From assembly GCF_965204195.1 (NCBI RefSeq), contig NZ_OZ241975.1, positions 1,860,001 through 1,924,000 on the forward strand: a DNA stretch of 64,000 bases. The letters are read 5' to 3'. This stretch comes from Poriferisodalis sp965204195. Lineage in GTDB: Bacteria; Actinomycetota; Acidimicrobiia; Acidimicrobiales; Poriferisodalaceae. Shown here in pieces: positions 40,713-48,943 of this stretch (the stretch's first letter is position 1; each line of letters starts with the position of its first letter). Below the pieces are notes generated by a model. It worked only from the letters and a program-made list of their open reading frames with translations, was not told where the DNA came from and searched no databases. Both the position numbers and the translations under genes were made by a program.

Positions 40713-41359
40713 ATGTCTGTTGTGGGTTCGCGTCGGTGGCGCTTGGCGGCTGCGGTTGCCGCGGTTGTGGTCGGGGCGGCGTTGCTGACTCCGACGGTGG
40801 CGTCGGCGTCGGGCAGCGAGCGAAAGGACGTGACGCTGTCGTTCGCGCAGGCGCCTTCGGGGTGGTCTGTGGTGGAGGGGCAGGCGGCCGATGTGGGCAC
40901 GCTCGCGGTGAACGGCATCGCGGGGGTGAACAAGAAGCACATCCAGTGGGCGATCAAGGGCTCTGCTGCGTTCTCGGTGGTGGGCGACAAGGACACCGCC
41001 ACGGTGCGCTATGACGGCACGACGCTGGACGCGGACAAGGTGCGGCTGCGCATCACCGCGGACATCGGCAGCTACCGGGCCCGCAAGCTGAACTGGAACG
41101 TCACCCGTGCGGGGGTCATCGTGCGCGTCGCAGTCACCGCGAGCGCGGAACCGGCCGAGGTGCCCAGCGACCCCGGTGCCGGCTCGCTGCAACAGACGCC
41201 GGGGAGCACGGGGACCTCGGAACGGCCGGTGGCGCGCGACCCCAAGACGTTCACCGAGGCCGAGCGCCGCGGGTGCGTCGCGTTCTTCAGCCGCGGCGGC
41301 GCGGGCGACTCAGCGAACGTGCCCGAGCACTGCCGCAACCTCGACATCACCGACGTAGA
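40556..41359 (+). repeat. Long direct repeat, copy C
   Basis: Identical to copy B (37358-38172) apart from the poly-G length. The part from 40587 to 41141 is shared with copy A. Confidence 0.9.
40680..40697 (+). repeat. Poly-G tract, 18 G, upstream of paralogue C
   Basis: An uninterrupted run of 18 G ending 15 nt before the ATG at 40713. Spacer and context are identical to copies A and B. Confidence 0.95.
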
Positions 41360-41738
41360 AGTAGGACCGGCCAAGAAGCACACCCATCTGTGCACACACC
41401 CCACCACGACGGACTACGTGTTTGTCGTTGACGGCCAGAGGCGCCAGCTGGCCGAGACGCCCCACGACGGCAAGAAGTTCAACTACAAGCACACTCACGT
41501 CATCATTCCCAAGCGCACCAAGGACTACCCCACCCACGCCGAACAGCACGCCAACGGCAAACTGTGCCCGATAAACGACAGCGCCATGCGCTGGCCGACA
41601 GGCGAGCCGCCGACATGGGACGACGCCGCATACGCCACCACGGCGCGGGCCAGGTACATGGTCCGCTGGGCGTACCAGCAGCGCTGCAACAGGCACCCGC
41701 AGCCGACCAGCTGCAAGGCGTGGCTCGACAGCATGTAG
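40713..41738 (+). CDS. Secreted paralogue C: constant N-terminal domain with variable tail
   Basis: 341 residues. It is identical to paralogue B through the signal peptide, constant domain and linker up to NLDITDVEVG. It then has its own tail: KHTHLCTHPTTTDYVFVVDG, AETPHDGKKFNYKHTHVIIP and RARYMVRWAYQQRCNRH. The tail shares the HTHLCTHPTTT motif with B and the TPxDG and RW positions with both A and B. It is predicted extracellular with paired cysteines. The abrupt change from identity to divergence suggests tail exchange or selection on the tail. Function unknown. Confidence 0.75.
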   Translation: MSVVGSRRWRLAAAVAAVVVGAALLTPTVASASGSERKDVTLSFAQAPSGWSVVEGQAADVGTLAVNGIAGVNKKHIQWAIKGSAAFSVVGDKDTATVRYDGTTLDADKVRLRITADIGSYRARKLNWNVTRAGVIVRVAVTASAEPAEVPSDPGAGSLQQTPGSTGTSERPVARDPKTFTEAERRGCVAFFSRGGAGDSANVPEHCRNLDITDVEVGPAKKHTHLCTHPTTTDYVFVVDGQRRQLAETPHDGKKFNYKHTHVIIPKRTKDYPTHAEQHANGKLCPINDSAMRWPTGEPPTWDDAAYATTARARYMVRWAYQQRCNRHPQPTSCKAWLDSM

Positions 41739-41765
41739 CACCGCTGCTGACACACCCCAGGGTTT

Positions 41766-41807
41766 GCTGGGGCGCCCGGCCGACCCGGGGTGGCCGGGCG
41801 CCCCAGC
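41766..41807. terminator. Hairpin terminator after paralogue C
   Basis: Perfect 16-bp stem GCTGGGGCGCCCGGCC / GGCCGGGCGCCCCAGC with a 10-nt loop, 27 bp after the stop. Same design as the hairpins after paralogues A and B. Confidence 0.75.
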
Positions 41808-42081
41808 ACACCATGGCCGATGACCCGCCGGGATCACATGGGCTCGGGCCGCAGTGATGCGGCATCGCGAATGGCTGGCACCGGCGGCAGCGTTCGCCAG
41901 TGCCGAATCTCGAGCATCGTCGCTGCGGCCCCTCGTGGCACCGGATCGATTCGCAGCATCCCGCCCAGGCTTGTACAGCGATTCCTACAAATCGGGTGTG
42001 ATTTCACCCTGAGGTCGTATGCCGGGCTGCGTAACGTCCCTGCTGGTGCGGCGTGGCGTTGATCGTTCTGCTGACGCTCCG
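41808..42081 (+). promoter_or_regulatory. Region upstream of the His-rich lipoprotein gene, with diverged shared promoter
   Basis: 41808-41990 shows nothing recognisable. From 41988, ACAAATCGGGTGTGATTTCACC, GGTCGTATGCCGGG and TAACGT (42032-42037) align with the upstream element of paralogues A-C. Here GGTGTGATTTCACC is an even better inverted repeat. There is no poly-G tract. Confidence 0.5.
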
Positions 42082-42633
42082 GTGAGAGGGCTTGCGGCTG
42101 TGTCGATCTGCGCGCTCACGCTGCTGGCGGCGGCCTGCACGGGTTCGCGGCCCGCTGACCCTGCTGCTGCGTCGGGCGCGCAAGCGACATCGGTACCGCC
42201 CCCCGCAACATCCGTCCACCCCGATGGCGACGACGACCATGGCACCGGCGCGGACGACCACGGCCACCCCCATGGCACTGGCGTGGACGATCACGGTCAC
42301 GACCATGGCGCTGCCGGGGGGGCGACGCTGTCGGATCTGGAGCAGGTCTGCATCGAGTCTGCCGGGCTGCCGACGCACGAGCTCGACGGGTTCGCTGACG
42401 ATTTCTGGGGCGACGTCTACAAGACCGAGGTGCGGGCAGCGCGCGACATGTGGCTGACGTTCTGCGGTCGGCTCATGCCGGACAACGCGCTCAGGATCTG
42501 CCTCTCAGCGCTCGACGACGCCGAAGCCCCGCCCGACGCCGACCGTCACGACCAGATCATGGCCGAAGTCGCCGAGCAGGTGCTGTGGCGCTGTGACCAA
42601 GTGCTCGCCGAGCCTTCCGACCTGGCCTCCTGA
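42082..42633 (+). CDS. His/Asp-rich lipoprotein
   Basis: About 183 residues from GTG 42082. The lipobox LTLLAAACTGS gives the lipidated Cys near residue 18. Next come a low-complexity stretch and repeated DDHGH/DDHGHDHG units (about residues 50-80) likely to bind metal such as Zn, Ni or Cu. A folded helical domain of about 100 residues with three cysteines (QVCIESAG, TFCGRLM, ICLSAL) ends the protein. An ATG at 42019 lies inside the conserved promoter block and was rejected as start. It follows the poly-G paralogues and shares their upstream element, so co-regulation is likely. No family recognised. Confidence 0.65.
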   Translation: MRGLAAVSICALTLLAAACTGSRPADPAAASGAQATSVPPPATSVHPDGDDDHGTGADDHGHPHGTGVDDHGHDHGAAGGATLSDLEQVCIESAGLPTHELDGFADDFWGDVYKTEVRAARDMWLTFCGRLMPDNALRICLSALDDAEAPPDADRHDQIMAEVAEQVLWRCDQVLAEPSDLAS

Positions 42634-42642
42634 CAGATCGGC

Positions 42643-42663
42643 AGCCTCGGGATGCACGAGGCT
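42643..42663. terminator. Bidirectional hairpin between lipoprotein and Ig-like genes
   Basis: AGCCTCG (42643-42649) pairs with CGAGGCT (42657-42663) around a 7-nt loop, between two convergent stop codons. Confidence 0.5.
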
Positions 42664-44390
42664 CAGTCGGCGGGGCTGGTGACCTGGTAGCCGGAGTCGC
42701 TGGGGGCGGGGTGGGCCAGGCTGGTGGTGCGGTTGTCGTGGGAGTCGCGGACCCCGGCGCCGGTTGGGAGATGCACGCTGTTGGCGCCGATGGCGATGGC
42801 GCCCTCGTCGCCCTCCTGCACGGTGTAGACGAAGGTCATCGAGCCCAGCCACGACGAGGTGGTGCGGCTGGAGGGCGCGTAGGCGGCGGACTTCGTGTTC
42901 CCGCCGATGGTGAACTCCATGGTGGGCTCGGTACCGGCGGGCCCGTCGAGCAGCACTTCCTCGCTGAGGATGACCCGCAGGCGGATCTCATCCCCGGCGA
43001 CGTACGTGGCTTGGGCGGCGCCGAATCCGACTTCCTCGACCGTCGGCGGGGTGGTGTCGGCTGCACTGCCCGCCACCTTGTGGCCTGCCTGGGTGGCCAT
43101 GGGCGCATGCTCGAGCGTGGTCGCGCAGGTCGTGCACGAGGCTGCTCGGGCCGCCTTCGCCTTGTTGTCGGCGTTGTCGGTGACCACGAGGTCGCCATAG
43201 ACGAGGATCATGTTTGCGTAGGCGGAGACGCCGTCGCCGTCGGAGTCGCGCGACTGAACCCTGTAGCCGAGGGTGAGCTTGTTGGTGCCCGACCCTGTGC
43301 GGTAGGTCATCTCCTTGCGGTAGCGGCCCATCCAGATGCCCATGCGCGGGGCGCCGTCCACCACCACGGGCTCGCTGAACGTCACCTGGACGAGAATCGT
43401 CTCGCGGTCGGTGTAGGCGTCGCCGGACGCGGGGCTCGACACCACCTCCATGGCGGTGATCGTGGGGCCGGTGCGGTCGTCGGGGTACACGTCGGGGCCG
43501 CCGACCTTGTGCTCGGCATCGGGCCACAGCCACCGGTGAGCCAGGTCGGCGTCGTTGTCGGCGCCGTCGCGGATGGTCCCGTCGGTGCCGCCCTCCGAGC
43601 ACCGCAGCCGCAGCGGCAGGTTCTCGCGGCCGTAGCTGTACACGCCGACTCCGTATCGGTCGCGGTCGCCCGTCGCCACCGTGTAGCTGAAGCGCAGCTT
43701 GCTGGTCCCCGAACCGGAGGCGTACGCCGCGGGCCGCCTCTGACGGTCCTCGTCGGCCGTGTCCAGGTTCCCCCGGTAGATGGCGCCCACGTTGATGAGC
43801 AGGCACGGCTCGCCGGTCACGAAGACCGGTTCGCTGAATGTCACCTCGACGGTGATCGTCTCGCCGGCGGCGTAGGCGCCGTGGGCCGCGGGCGTGGAGA
43901 CGACCTTCAGGCTCGACACCGCCGGGGCGATGTCGTCCACCGCCCCTTGGCCGATGAATCCAGCCTCACCGCCGGCCGCGGGCTCGGGCTGGGACGCGGG
44001 CTGAGCCACAGTGATGTCGAGCACTCGGCTGGCGCTCGCCGCCTGACCGTCACGGTCCCTGACGGTCACCGTCAGCGAGACCTGAGTCGCGGACATCGGC
44101 GTGCCGTCGTAGGACACCCGGCCCGATCTGCGGCCGATGGAGAAGCCGTCGGCACCCTCGACGGCATAGCGGACCCGAGGCTTGGGGACGCCCCTGGCAC
44201 GGACCACGCCGATGTCGTCATCCGCGACGCCCGAGGTGACGGCCCACTCGCCGACGACGGACTTGAACCGGAGCTGATCAGCCGCCTGGGCGCCCCCCGG
44301 CACGGCAAGCACGCTGACGAGAAGGACGACAACGGTGACGGGAGCAACGAAGATGCCGCGGATTCGAGGGTGGCGCTGTCGAAGGGTCAT
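42663..44390 (-). CDS. Secreted Ig-like repeat protein
   Basis: 575 residues. A signal peptide (to about residue 36, ending GGAQA) is followed by an N-terminal domain (QLRFKSVVGEWAVTSGVADD, later VSYDGTPMSATQVSLTVTVRD). That domain aligns with the constant domain of paralogues A-C. Three Ig-like repeats follow, each with a YxAGETITVEVTFSEPV-type strand (AYAAGETITVEVTFSEPVFV, AYTDRETILVQVTFSEPVVV, TYVAGDEIRLRVILSEEVLL). Such repeats occur in surface or adhesive proteins. No anchor is visible at the C-terminus, so it is probably released or held non-covalently. It is convergent with the lipoprotein gene. Confidence 0.8.
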   Translation of the reverse strand: MTLRQRHPRIRGIFVAPVTVVVLLVSVLAVPGGAQAADQLRFKSVVGEWAVTSGVADDDIGVVRARGVPKPRVRYAVEGADGFSIGRRSGRVSYDGTPMSATQVSLTVTVRDRDGQAASASRVLDITVAQPASQPEPAAGGEAGFIGQGAVDDIAPAVSSLKVVSTPAAHGAYAAGETITVEVTFSEPVFVTGEPCLLINVGAIYRGNLDTADEDRQRRPAAYASGSGTSKLRFSYTVATGDRDRYGVGVYSYGRENLPLRLRCSEGGTDGTIRDGADNDADLAHRWLWPDAEHKVGGPDVYPDDRTGPTITAMEVVSSPASGDAYTDRETILVQVTFSEPVVVDGAPRMGIWMGRYRKEMTYRTGSGTNKLTLGYRVQSRDSDGDGVSAYANMILVYGDLVVTDNADNKAKAARAASCTTCATTLEHAPMATQAGHKVAGSAADTTPPTVEEVGFGAAQATYVAGDEIRLRVILSEEVLLDGPAGTEPTMEFTIGGNTKSAAYAPSSRTTSSWLGSMTFVYTVQEGDEGAIAIGANSVHLPTGAGVRDSHDNRTTSLAHPAPSDSGYQVTSPAD

Positions 44391-44637
44391 ACGATCTGTC
44401 TATCAGAACTCGTCCACTGCACCCCGACATCGGTGAAGAAATGGAGTATTTCATATATGTCTGCTGCAATATGGGCCTCTGCGTAACTTTATTGCATATT
44501 TCTGCCAACCATTCCGGGAGAGTTCTTGTACGACTCTGCGAACGGCGTCATTGCAGGATTTCTGCACTCCACTCTGCAGCCTCGCCGGACTCCGTTTTGC
44601 AGAAGTCTCCCACCGGGCGGTCGGTCGTTGGTGTGGG
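44391..44637. other. Intergenic region upstream of the Ig-like gene
   Basis: 247 bp, AT-richer from 44440 to 44500, which probably holds the promoter of the minus-strand Ig-like gene. I see no other gene or repeat in it. Confidence 0.4.
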
Positions 44638-44710
44638 TGGGCCGGGTGGGGATCGAACCCACGACCCGGCGATTATGAGTCGCCTGCTCTGACCACTGAG
44701 CTACCGGCCC
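44638..44710 (-). tRNA. tRNA with CAT anticodon (elongator Met or Ile2)
   Basis: A 73-nt cloverleaf on the minus strand. The acceptor stem GGGCCGG pairs with CCGGCCC, followed by discriminator A. D arm TAGCTCAGTGG, anticodon stem-loop GGCGA-CTCATAA-TCGCC, T arm GGTTCGATCC. It is not the initiator type (no GGG/CCC anticodon-stem pairs). Met versus lysidine-modified Ile cannot be decided by eye. CCA is not encoded. Confidence 0.93.
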
Positions 44711-44762
44711 GGTCGCACCGTACCGGCCCAGCGAGTGAGTCGGTCGCGAGCCAAACGAGGCC

Positions 44763-44814
44763 CTGAACCGAGAACAGGACCCGGTTCAGAGCCCCACAGC
44801 AGGGCTAGTAGGTT
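44763..44814 (+). promoter_or_regulatory. Hairpin and candidate -10 upstream of the peptide transporter operon
   Basis: CTGAACCG (44763-44770) pairs with CGGTTCAG (44782-44789). TAGGTT at 44809-44814 could be the -10, with TTCAGA at about 18 bp spacing as a weak -35. A ribosome-binding GGGGAGGA at 44844 precedes the first ATG. Confidence 0.4.
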
Positions 44815-44859
44815 TCGCGCAAAGCGCCGCGGTGGCGCCATTGGGGAGGAGCATCCACG

Positions 44860-46908
44860 ATGCACACAGGTCACTCGCGGCGCCATGCCGATCAACTCAC
44901 GAGCAGGCGCCGCCGAGGGTCGCGGCGCTCGTTCGGCATCCGGCTGGGCGTGGTGCTCGCCGCCTTCGCCCTGATCGCGGTCGCCTGCGGCGGCACCGAT
45001 GACGGAGACGGAGACGGCGACGGCGCAGCGCCGGCGGAGCCGGACACCACCGAGGCTGCCGTCGAAGCACCCTCCACCACACTGTCCGAGCAGGAAGAAG
45101 AGGTGGTCGAGGCCCGCGAGGCCGGCGAAGCCACCGGCGAGGACGTCCGCGAGACCGAGACCGGCCCGGTCCATGGCGGCAAGCTCGTGTACGGCATCGA
45201 GGCTGACTCGGCCAACCCGTTCGTCCATTACGCCACGTCGTGCGCGATCAGCTGCCGCATGATCTTCCGTGCCATCACCGACTCGCTGTACATCACCGAT
45301 GCCGACGGCGAGATCGTGCCCCTGCTGGTGGAGTCGGAGGAGCACAGCGACGACTACATGACTTGGACGGTGACGATCCGCGACGGCATCAAGTTCCACG
45401 ACGGCACCCCGCTGACCGGCGAGGCCGTGGCCTACAACATCAACTTGTGTCGCCTCAGCCAGCTCACCGGCCCGGCGTTCTTGGGCATCGACAGCGTGAC
45501 CGGCGAAGGCCAGACGGTGACGGTCACGGCCAGTCCCGGCCAGCCTCTGGCGACCGGCGTCGGCCCGGCAGGCCGTGCCGAAGTCTGCGGCCAGATGTTC
45601 AGCCCGGCATGGATGGAAACGCTGCCCAACAACCCGCTGTATGTCTCGCCGGCATCCCCGCTGCCTGAGGCCATGCGCGAGGCGGCCCTCGAGAACGCCA
45701 CCGGCGATCCCTCGGCTCCGGTCGGGCTGGGCGCGTTCAAGTTCGTGAGCTACACACCGGGCAACGGCAACAGCTTCATCGCCGAGCGCAACCCCGATTA
45801 CTGGCGTGGCGCCAACGGCATCACGGGCGAGAACCTGCCGTACCTGGACGAAATCGAATTCGTGGTAGCCGTGGACATCCAGGGTCGCTCGAACGGCCTG
45901 AAGGCCGGCCAGTTCGACATCATCCACACGGCCAACGCCGATGAGATCGCCAAGTACGAGGGCGACGAGGACTTCGTGCTGCTGCAGGCCAACGACTTCG
46001 GCGAGACCAGCCACATCCTCGTCAACGTCGCGTCCGGCGTGAACCCGGTGCTCACCTTCGTGCGCGGCGGTGACCCCGCCGATGCGTCCCAGCTCATCCA
46101 GATGGACCCGCTGGGCATCAATTCGACCAACCCGTTGGTGCATCTGAGCTGCCGCAAGGCTCTGGCGCACGCATTCGACGGCGAGCGCTTCGCCAACGAG
46201 CGGCACCAGGGCTTGGTGCAGGTGGCGAACGGCCCGTTCCCGCCAGGCAGCATCGGCTACCTGGAGGACACCGGCTTCCCGACCTACGACGTCGACGCCG
46301 CACAGGCAGAGTTCGAGCAGTGCAAGGCCGACAGCGGCCAGAACCCGGTGACATTCTCGTTCAACACCACCAACGACGCGTTCAACGTGGAGTCCAACGA
46401 GCTCATTGCTGCGATGTGGGACGATGCCTTCGGCGACGAGCTTGCGGTGACGATTGCACCGATAGAGCAGGGCCAGTACATCGGGCTTGCACTGGCCGGG
46501 GTGTTCCAGATGCAGGGCTGGCGCAACCACGGCGGCGTGGATCCGGCCGAGCAGTGGTATTGGTGGAGCTCGGCGACGGCGAGTCCGGTCAACCCCGGCG
46601 TGCCCGAGCTCGCGTTGAACTTCGGCCGCTTCCAAGATCCCGAGATCGACGCTGCCTACCAGGTCATCCGTCACAATCCGGACCCCGAGGCCCGACGCGC
46701 CGCGGCCGAATCCGTCAACCGGGCATTCGGCAAGAACGTCTGGAACCTGTGGAGCTACTGGACCCTGTGGGGGGTCATCGCCAACCCGCGGGTGCAGAAC
46801 ATCACCGACCTGCCGATCCCCGACAACGCTGAGGGCACCTTCCCGGTGATCTCGGGCAAGCACCACCTGGCGCAGATCTGGTGCACAGACGGGAACTGCC
46901 AGGGCTGA
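44860..46908 (+). CDS. Oligopeptide-type ABC transporter substrate-binding lipoprotein 1
   Basis: 682 residues with a long basic N-terminus, a lipobox FALIAVACGG and a Thr/Glu-rich linker. A family 5 solute-binding domain follows (GGKLVYGIEADSANPF, TWTVTIRDGIKFHDGTPLTG, FIAERNPDYWRG, GQFDIIHTANADEIAKYE). Such proteins capture peptides, nickel or similar ligands outside the membrane and deliver them to the permeases. A GGGGAGGA site lies 9 nt before the ATG. A second, clearly homologous binding protein follows 31 bp downstream and then the rest of the importer, so it heads a six-gene operon. Confidence 0.9.
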   Translation: MHTGHSRRHADQLTSRRRRGSRRSFGIRLGVVLAAFALIAVACGGTDDGDGDGDGAAPAEPDTTEAAVEAPSTTLSEQEEEVVEAREAGEATGEDVRETETGPVHGGKLVYGIEADSANPFVHYATSCAISCRMIFRAITDSLYITDADGEIVPLLVESEEHSDDYMTWTVTIRDGIKFHDGTPLTGEAVAYNINLCRLSQLTGPAFLGIDSVTGEGQTVTVTASPGQPLATGVGPAGRAEVCGQMFSPAWMETLPNNPLYVSPASPLPEAMREAALENATGDPSAPVGLGAFKFVSYTPGNGNSFIAERNPDYWRGANGITGENLPYLDEIEFVVAVDIQGRSNGLKAGQFDIIHTANADEIAKYEGDEDFVLLQANDFGETSHILVNVASGVNPVLTFVRGGDPADASQLIQMDPLGINSTNPLVHLSCRKALAHAFDGERFANERHQGLVQVANGPFPPGSIGYLEDTGFPTYDVDAAQAEFEQCKADSGQNPVTFSFNTTNDAFNVESNELIAAMWDDAFGDELAVTIAPIEQGQYIGLALAGVFQMQGWRNHGGVDPAEQWYWWSSATASPVNPGVPELALNFGRFQDPEIDAAYQVIRHNPDPEARRAAAESVNRAFGKNVWNLWSYWTLWGVIANPRVQNITDLPIPDNAEGTFPVISGKHHLAQIWCTDGNCQG

Positions 46909-46939
46909 GCGCCCACCAGAGTGAAAGAGGAGGCGGCAG

Positions 46940-48895
46940 TTGGCGCGAGCGCGTTCGCTGGCAGCAGCGACTGCGTTCGCGCTGATTGCCGTCGCCTGCT
47001 CCGCCGGCGGTGGCGGCGGGGGCTCGGGCACCCCATCCGACCGAGCCGATGCCGCGGCCGACGATGCAGCCGAAGACGTCGCGACCACGCTGGGGGAGTC
47101 CCAGGCGGAGGTCGTCGAGGCACGCGAGGCCGGAGATGCCGCGGGCGAAGACACTCGCGACGTCTCGTCCGGCCCGGTGCACGGCGGCCGGCTGGTGTAC
47201 GGCATCGAGGCCGACACGGCCAACCCGTTCGCGCCCTACGCGGCGCTGTGCGCGATTTCCTGCCGCATGATCATGCGTGCGGTCACGGAATCGATGTACG
47301 TCACCGACGCCAACGGCGACATCGTGCCGTATCTGGTGGAGTCTGAGACGCCAAGCGACGACTTCCTGACGTGGACGCTGCGGATCCGCGACGGCATCAC
47401 GTTCCATGACGGCACGCCGCTGACCGGCGAGGCAGTGGCCTACAACATCAACCTGTGCCGCTACAGCCAGCAGACCGGACCCGGCTACCTGGGCATCAAA
47501 GATGTCTGGGGCGAGGGCCAGTACGTCTACTACGAGACATCCATCCCGTTCGCGACCGGGCCGGGTCCCGCGTCGAGGGCGCAGGGCTGCGGCTTCATGT
47601 TCTCCCCGGCATGGCTGGAGACGCTGCCCAACAACCCGCTGTACACGTCGCCGTTCTCGCCCCTGACAGCCGAGGAGCGCACGGCAGGGCTCGCCACCGC
47701 CACCGGCGATCCCTCGGCACCGGTGGGGCTGGGGGCGTTCAGGTTCGTGGAGTACACGCCGGGCAACGGCAACAGCTTCATTGCCGAGCGCAACCCCGAC
47801 TACTGGCGCGGCCCCAACGGCATCACCGGCGAGAGCCTGCCCTACCTCGACGAGGTCGAGTTCGTGGTGGCCGTGGACATCGTGGGCCGCTCCAACGGCC
47901 TGAGAGCGGGCCAATTCGACATCATCCACACCTCGAATGCGGACGAGATCGCCAAGTACGAAGGCGATCGCGACTTCGTGCTGCTGCAAGCCAACGACTT
48001 CGGCGAAACCAACTTCAGCCTCATGAACGTGGCATCAGGGAGGAACCCGGTGCTCGCCGAGCTGCGGGGTCTTGACGAGCCGATCCAAATGGACCCGCAC
48101 GGGCTCAACGCGGCCAACCCGCTGGTGCACCTGAGCTGCCGTAAGGCACTGGCGCACGCATTCGACAGCGAGCGATTCGTCAGCGAACGGTTCCAGGGCT
48201 TGGTGCGGGTGGCCAACGGTCCGTTCCCGCCCGGCAGCATGGGCCATCTGGACGACTCGGGCTACCCGACGTACGACATCGATGCCGCGCTGGCCGAATT
48301 CGCCCAGTGCAAGGCCGACAGCGGACAGAACCCGGTGACGTTCGGGTTCAACTCCACCAACGACCCGTTCAACGTCGAGTCGAACGAGCTCATCGTGTCG
48401 ATGTGGCGGGCTGCCTTCGGCGACGAGATCGCGGCAACGATCCAGCCCATCGAGCAGGGCCAGTACTTCGGCCTGGCGCTGGCCGGGCTGTACGAGATGA
48501 TGGGGCTGCGCGCCCACGGCGGGGTAGACCCCATCGAGCAGTGGCTCTGGTGGAATTCGGCAACTGCGCTCCCGATCGACCCGACTGTGCCTGAGCTGGC
48601 CTCCAACCTCGGGCGTTTCCGGGACCCTGCCATCGATGCCGCGTACGACGTCATCCGCCACAATCCCGATCCCGTGGCTCGCCGTGAGGCGGCTGAGGAG
48701 GTGAACCGGGCCTTCGGGCGCAACGTCTGGAACCTGTGGACCCACTGGACGCTGTGGGGTGTCATCGCCAACCCGCGGGTGCAGAACCTCACCGATCTGC
48801 CGATCCCGGGCAGCGATGTCGGCGCGTTCGCGGTGAATGCCGGAGCGCATCATGTCGCCCAGATCTGGTGCGATGACGGCGATTGTCAGGGTTGA
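46940..48895 (+). CDS. Oligopeptide-type ABC transporter substrate-binding lipoprotein 2
   Basis: 651 residues from TTG 46940 behind a GAGGAGG site (46927-46933). Lipobox FALIAVACSA. The solute-binding domain is very similar to the preceding protein, with identical blocks such as NITFHDGTPLTGEAVAYNIN-type and GNGNSFIAERNPDYWRGPNG, and the same C-terminal CQG. It is a tandem duplication that has diverged mostly around the ligand cleft (for example YVYYETSIPFATGPG here versus TVTVTASPGQPLATGVG in the first), suggesting two ligand specificities for one permease. Confidence 0.9.
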   Translation: MARARSLAAATAFALIAVACSAGGGGGGSGTPSDRADAAADDAAEDVATTLGESQAEVVEAREAGDAAGEDTRDVSSGPVHGGRLVYGIEADTANPFAPYAALCAISCRMIMRAVTESMYVTDANGDIVPYLVESETPSDDFLTWTLRIRDGITFHDGTPLTGEAVAYNINLCRYSQQTGPGYLGIKDVWGEGQYVYYETSIPFATGPGPASRAQGCGFMFSPAWLETLPNNPLYTSPFSPLTAEERTAGLATATGDPSAPVGLGAFRFVEYTPGNGNSFIAERNPDYWRGPNGITGESLPYLDEVEFVVAVDIVGRSNGLRAGQFDIIHTSNADEIAKYEGDRDFVLLQANDFGETNFSLMNVASGRNPVLAELRGLDEPIQMDPHGLNAANPLVHLSCRKALAHAFDSERFVSERFQGLVRVANGPFPPGSMGHLDDSGYPTYDIDAALAEFAQCKADSGQNPVTFGFNSTNDPFNVESNELIVSMWRAAFGDEIAATIQPIEQGQYFGLALAGLYEMMGLRAHGGVDPIEQWLWWNSATALPIDPTVPELASNLGRFRDPAIDAAYDVIRHNPDPVARREAAEEVNRAFGRNVWNLWTHWTLWGVIANPRVQNLTDLPIPGSDVGAFAVNAGAHHVAQIWCDDGDCQG

Positions 48896-48943
48896 GGCGA
48901 TGAGTTGGTGTAGGAACGGCACTCGAAGGGGGGAGCGACCGCA

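Noticed and set aside
42019..42081. ATG 42019 as the lipoprotein start
   Set aside because: It lies inside the conserved promoter-like block, before the candidate -10, and would put 21 extra residues ahead of a normal lipoprotein signal peptide.
44701..47223. An 840-codon minus-strand open frame
   Set aside because: It lies antisense to the first binding-protein gene, has biased composition and no recognisable domain. Such shadows are expected at this GC content. The plus-strand gene has lipobox, family motifs and a ribosome-binding site.
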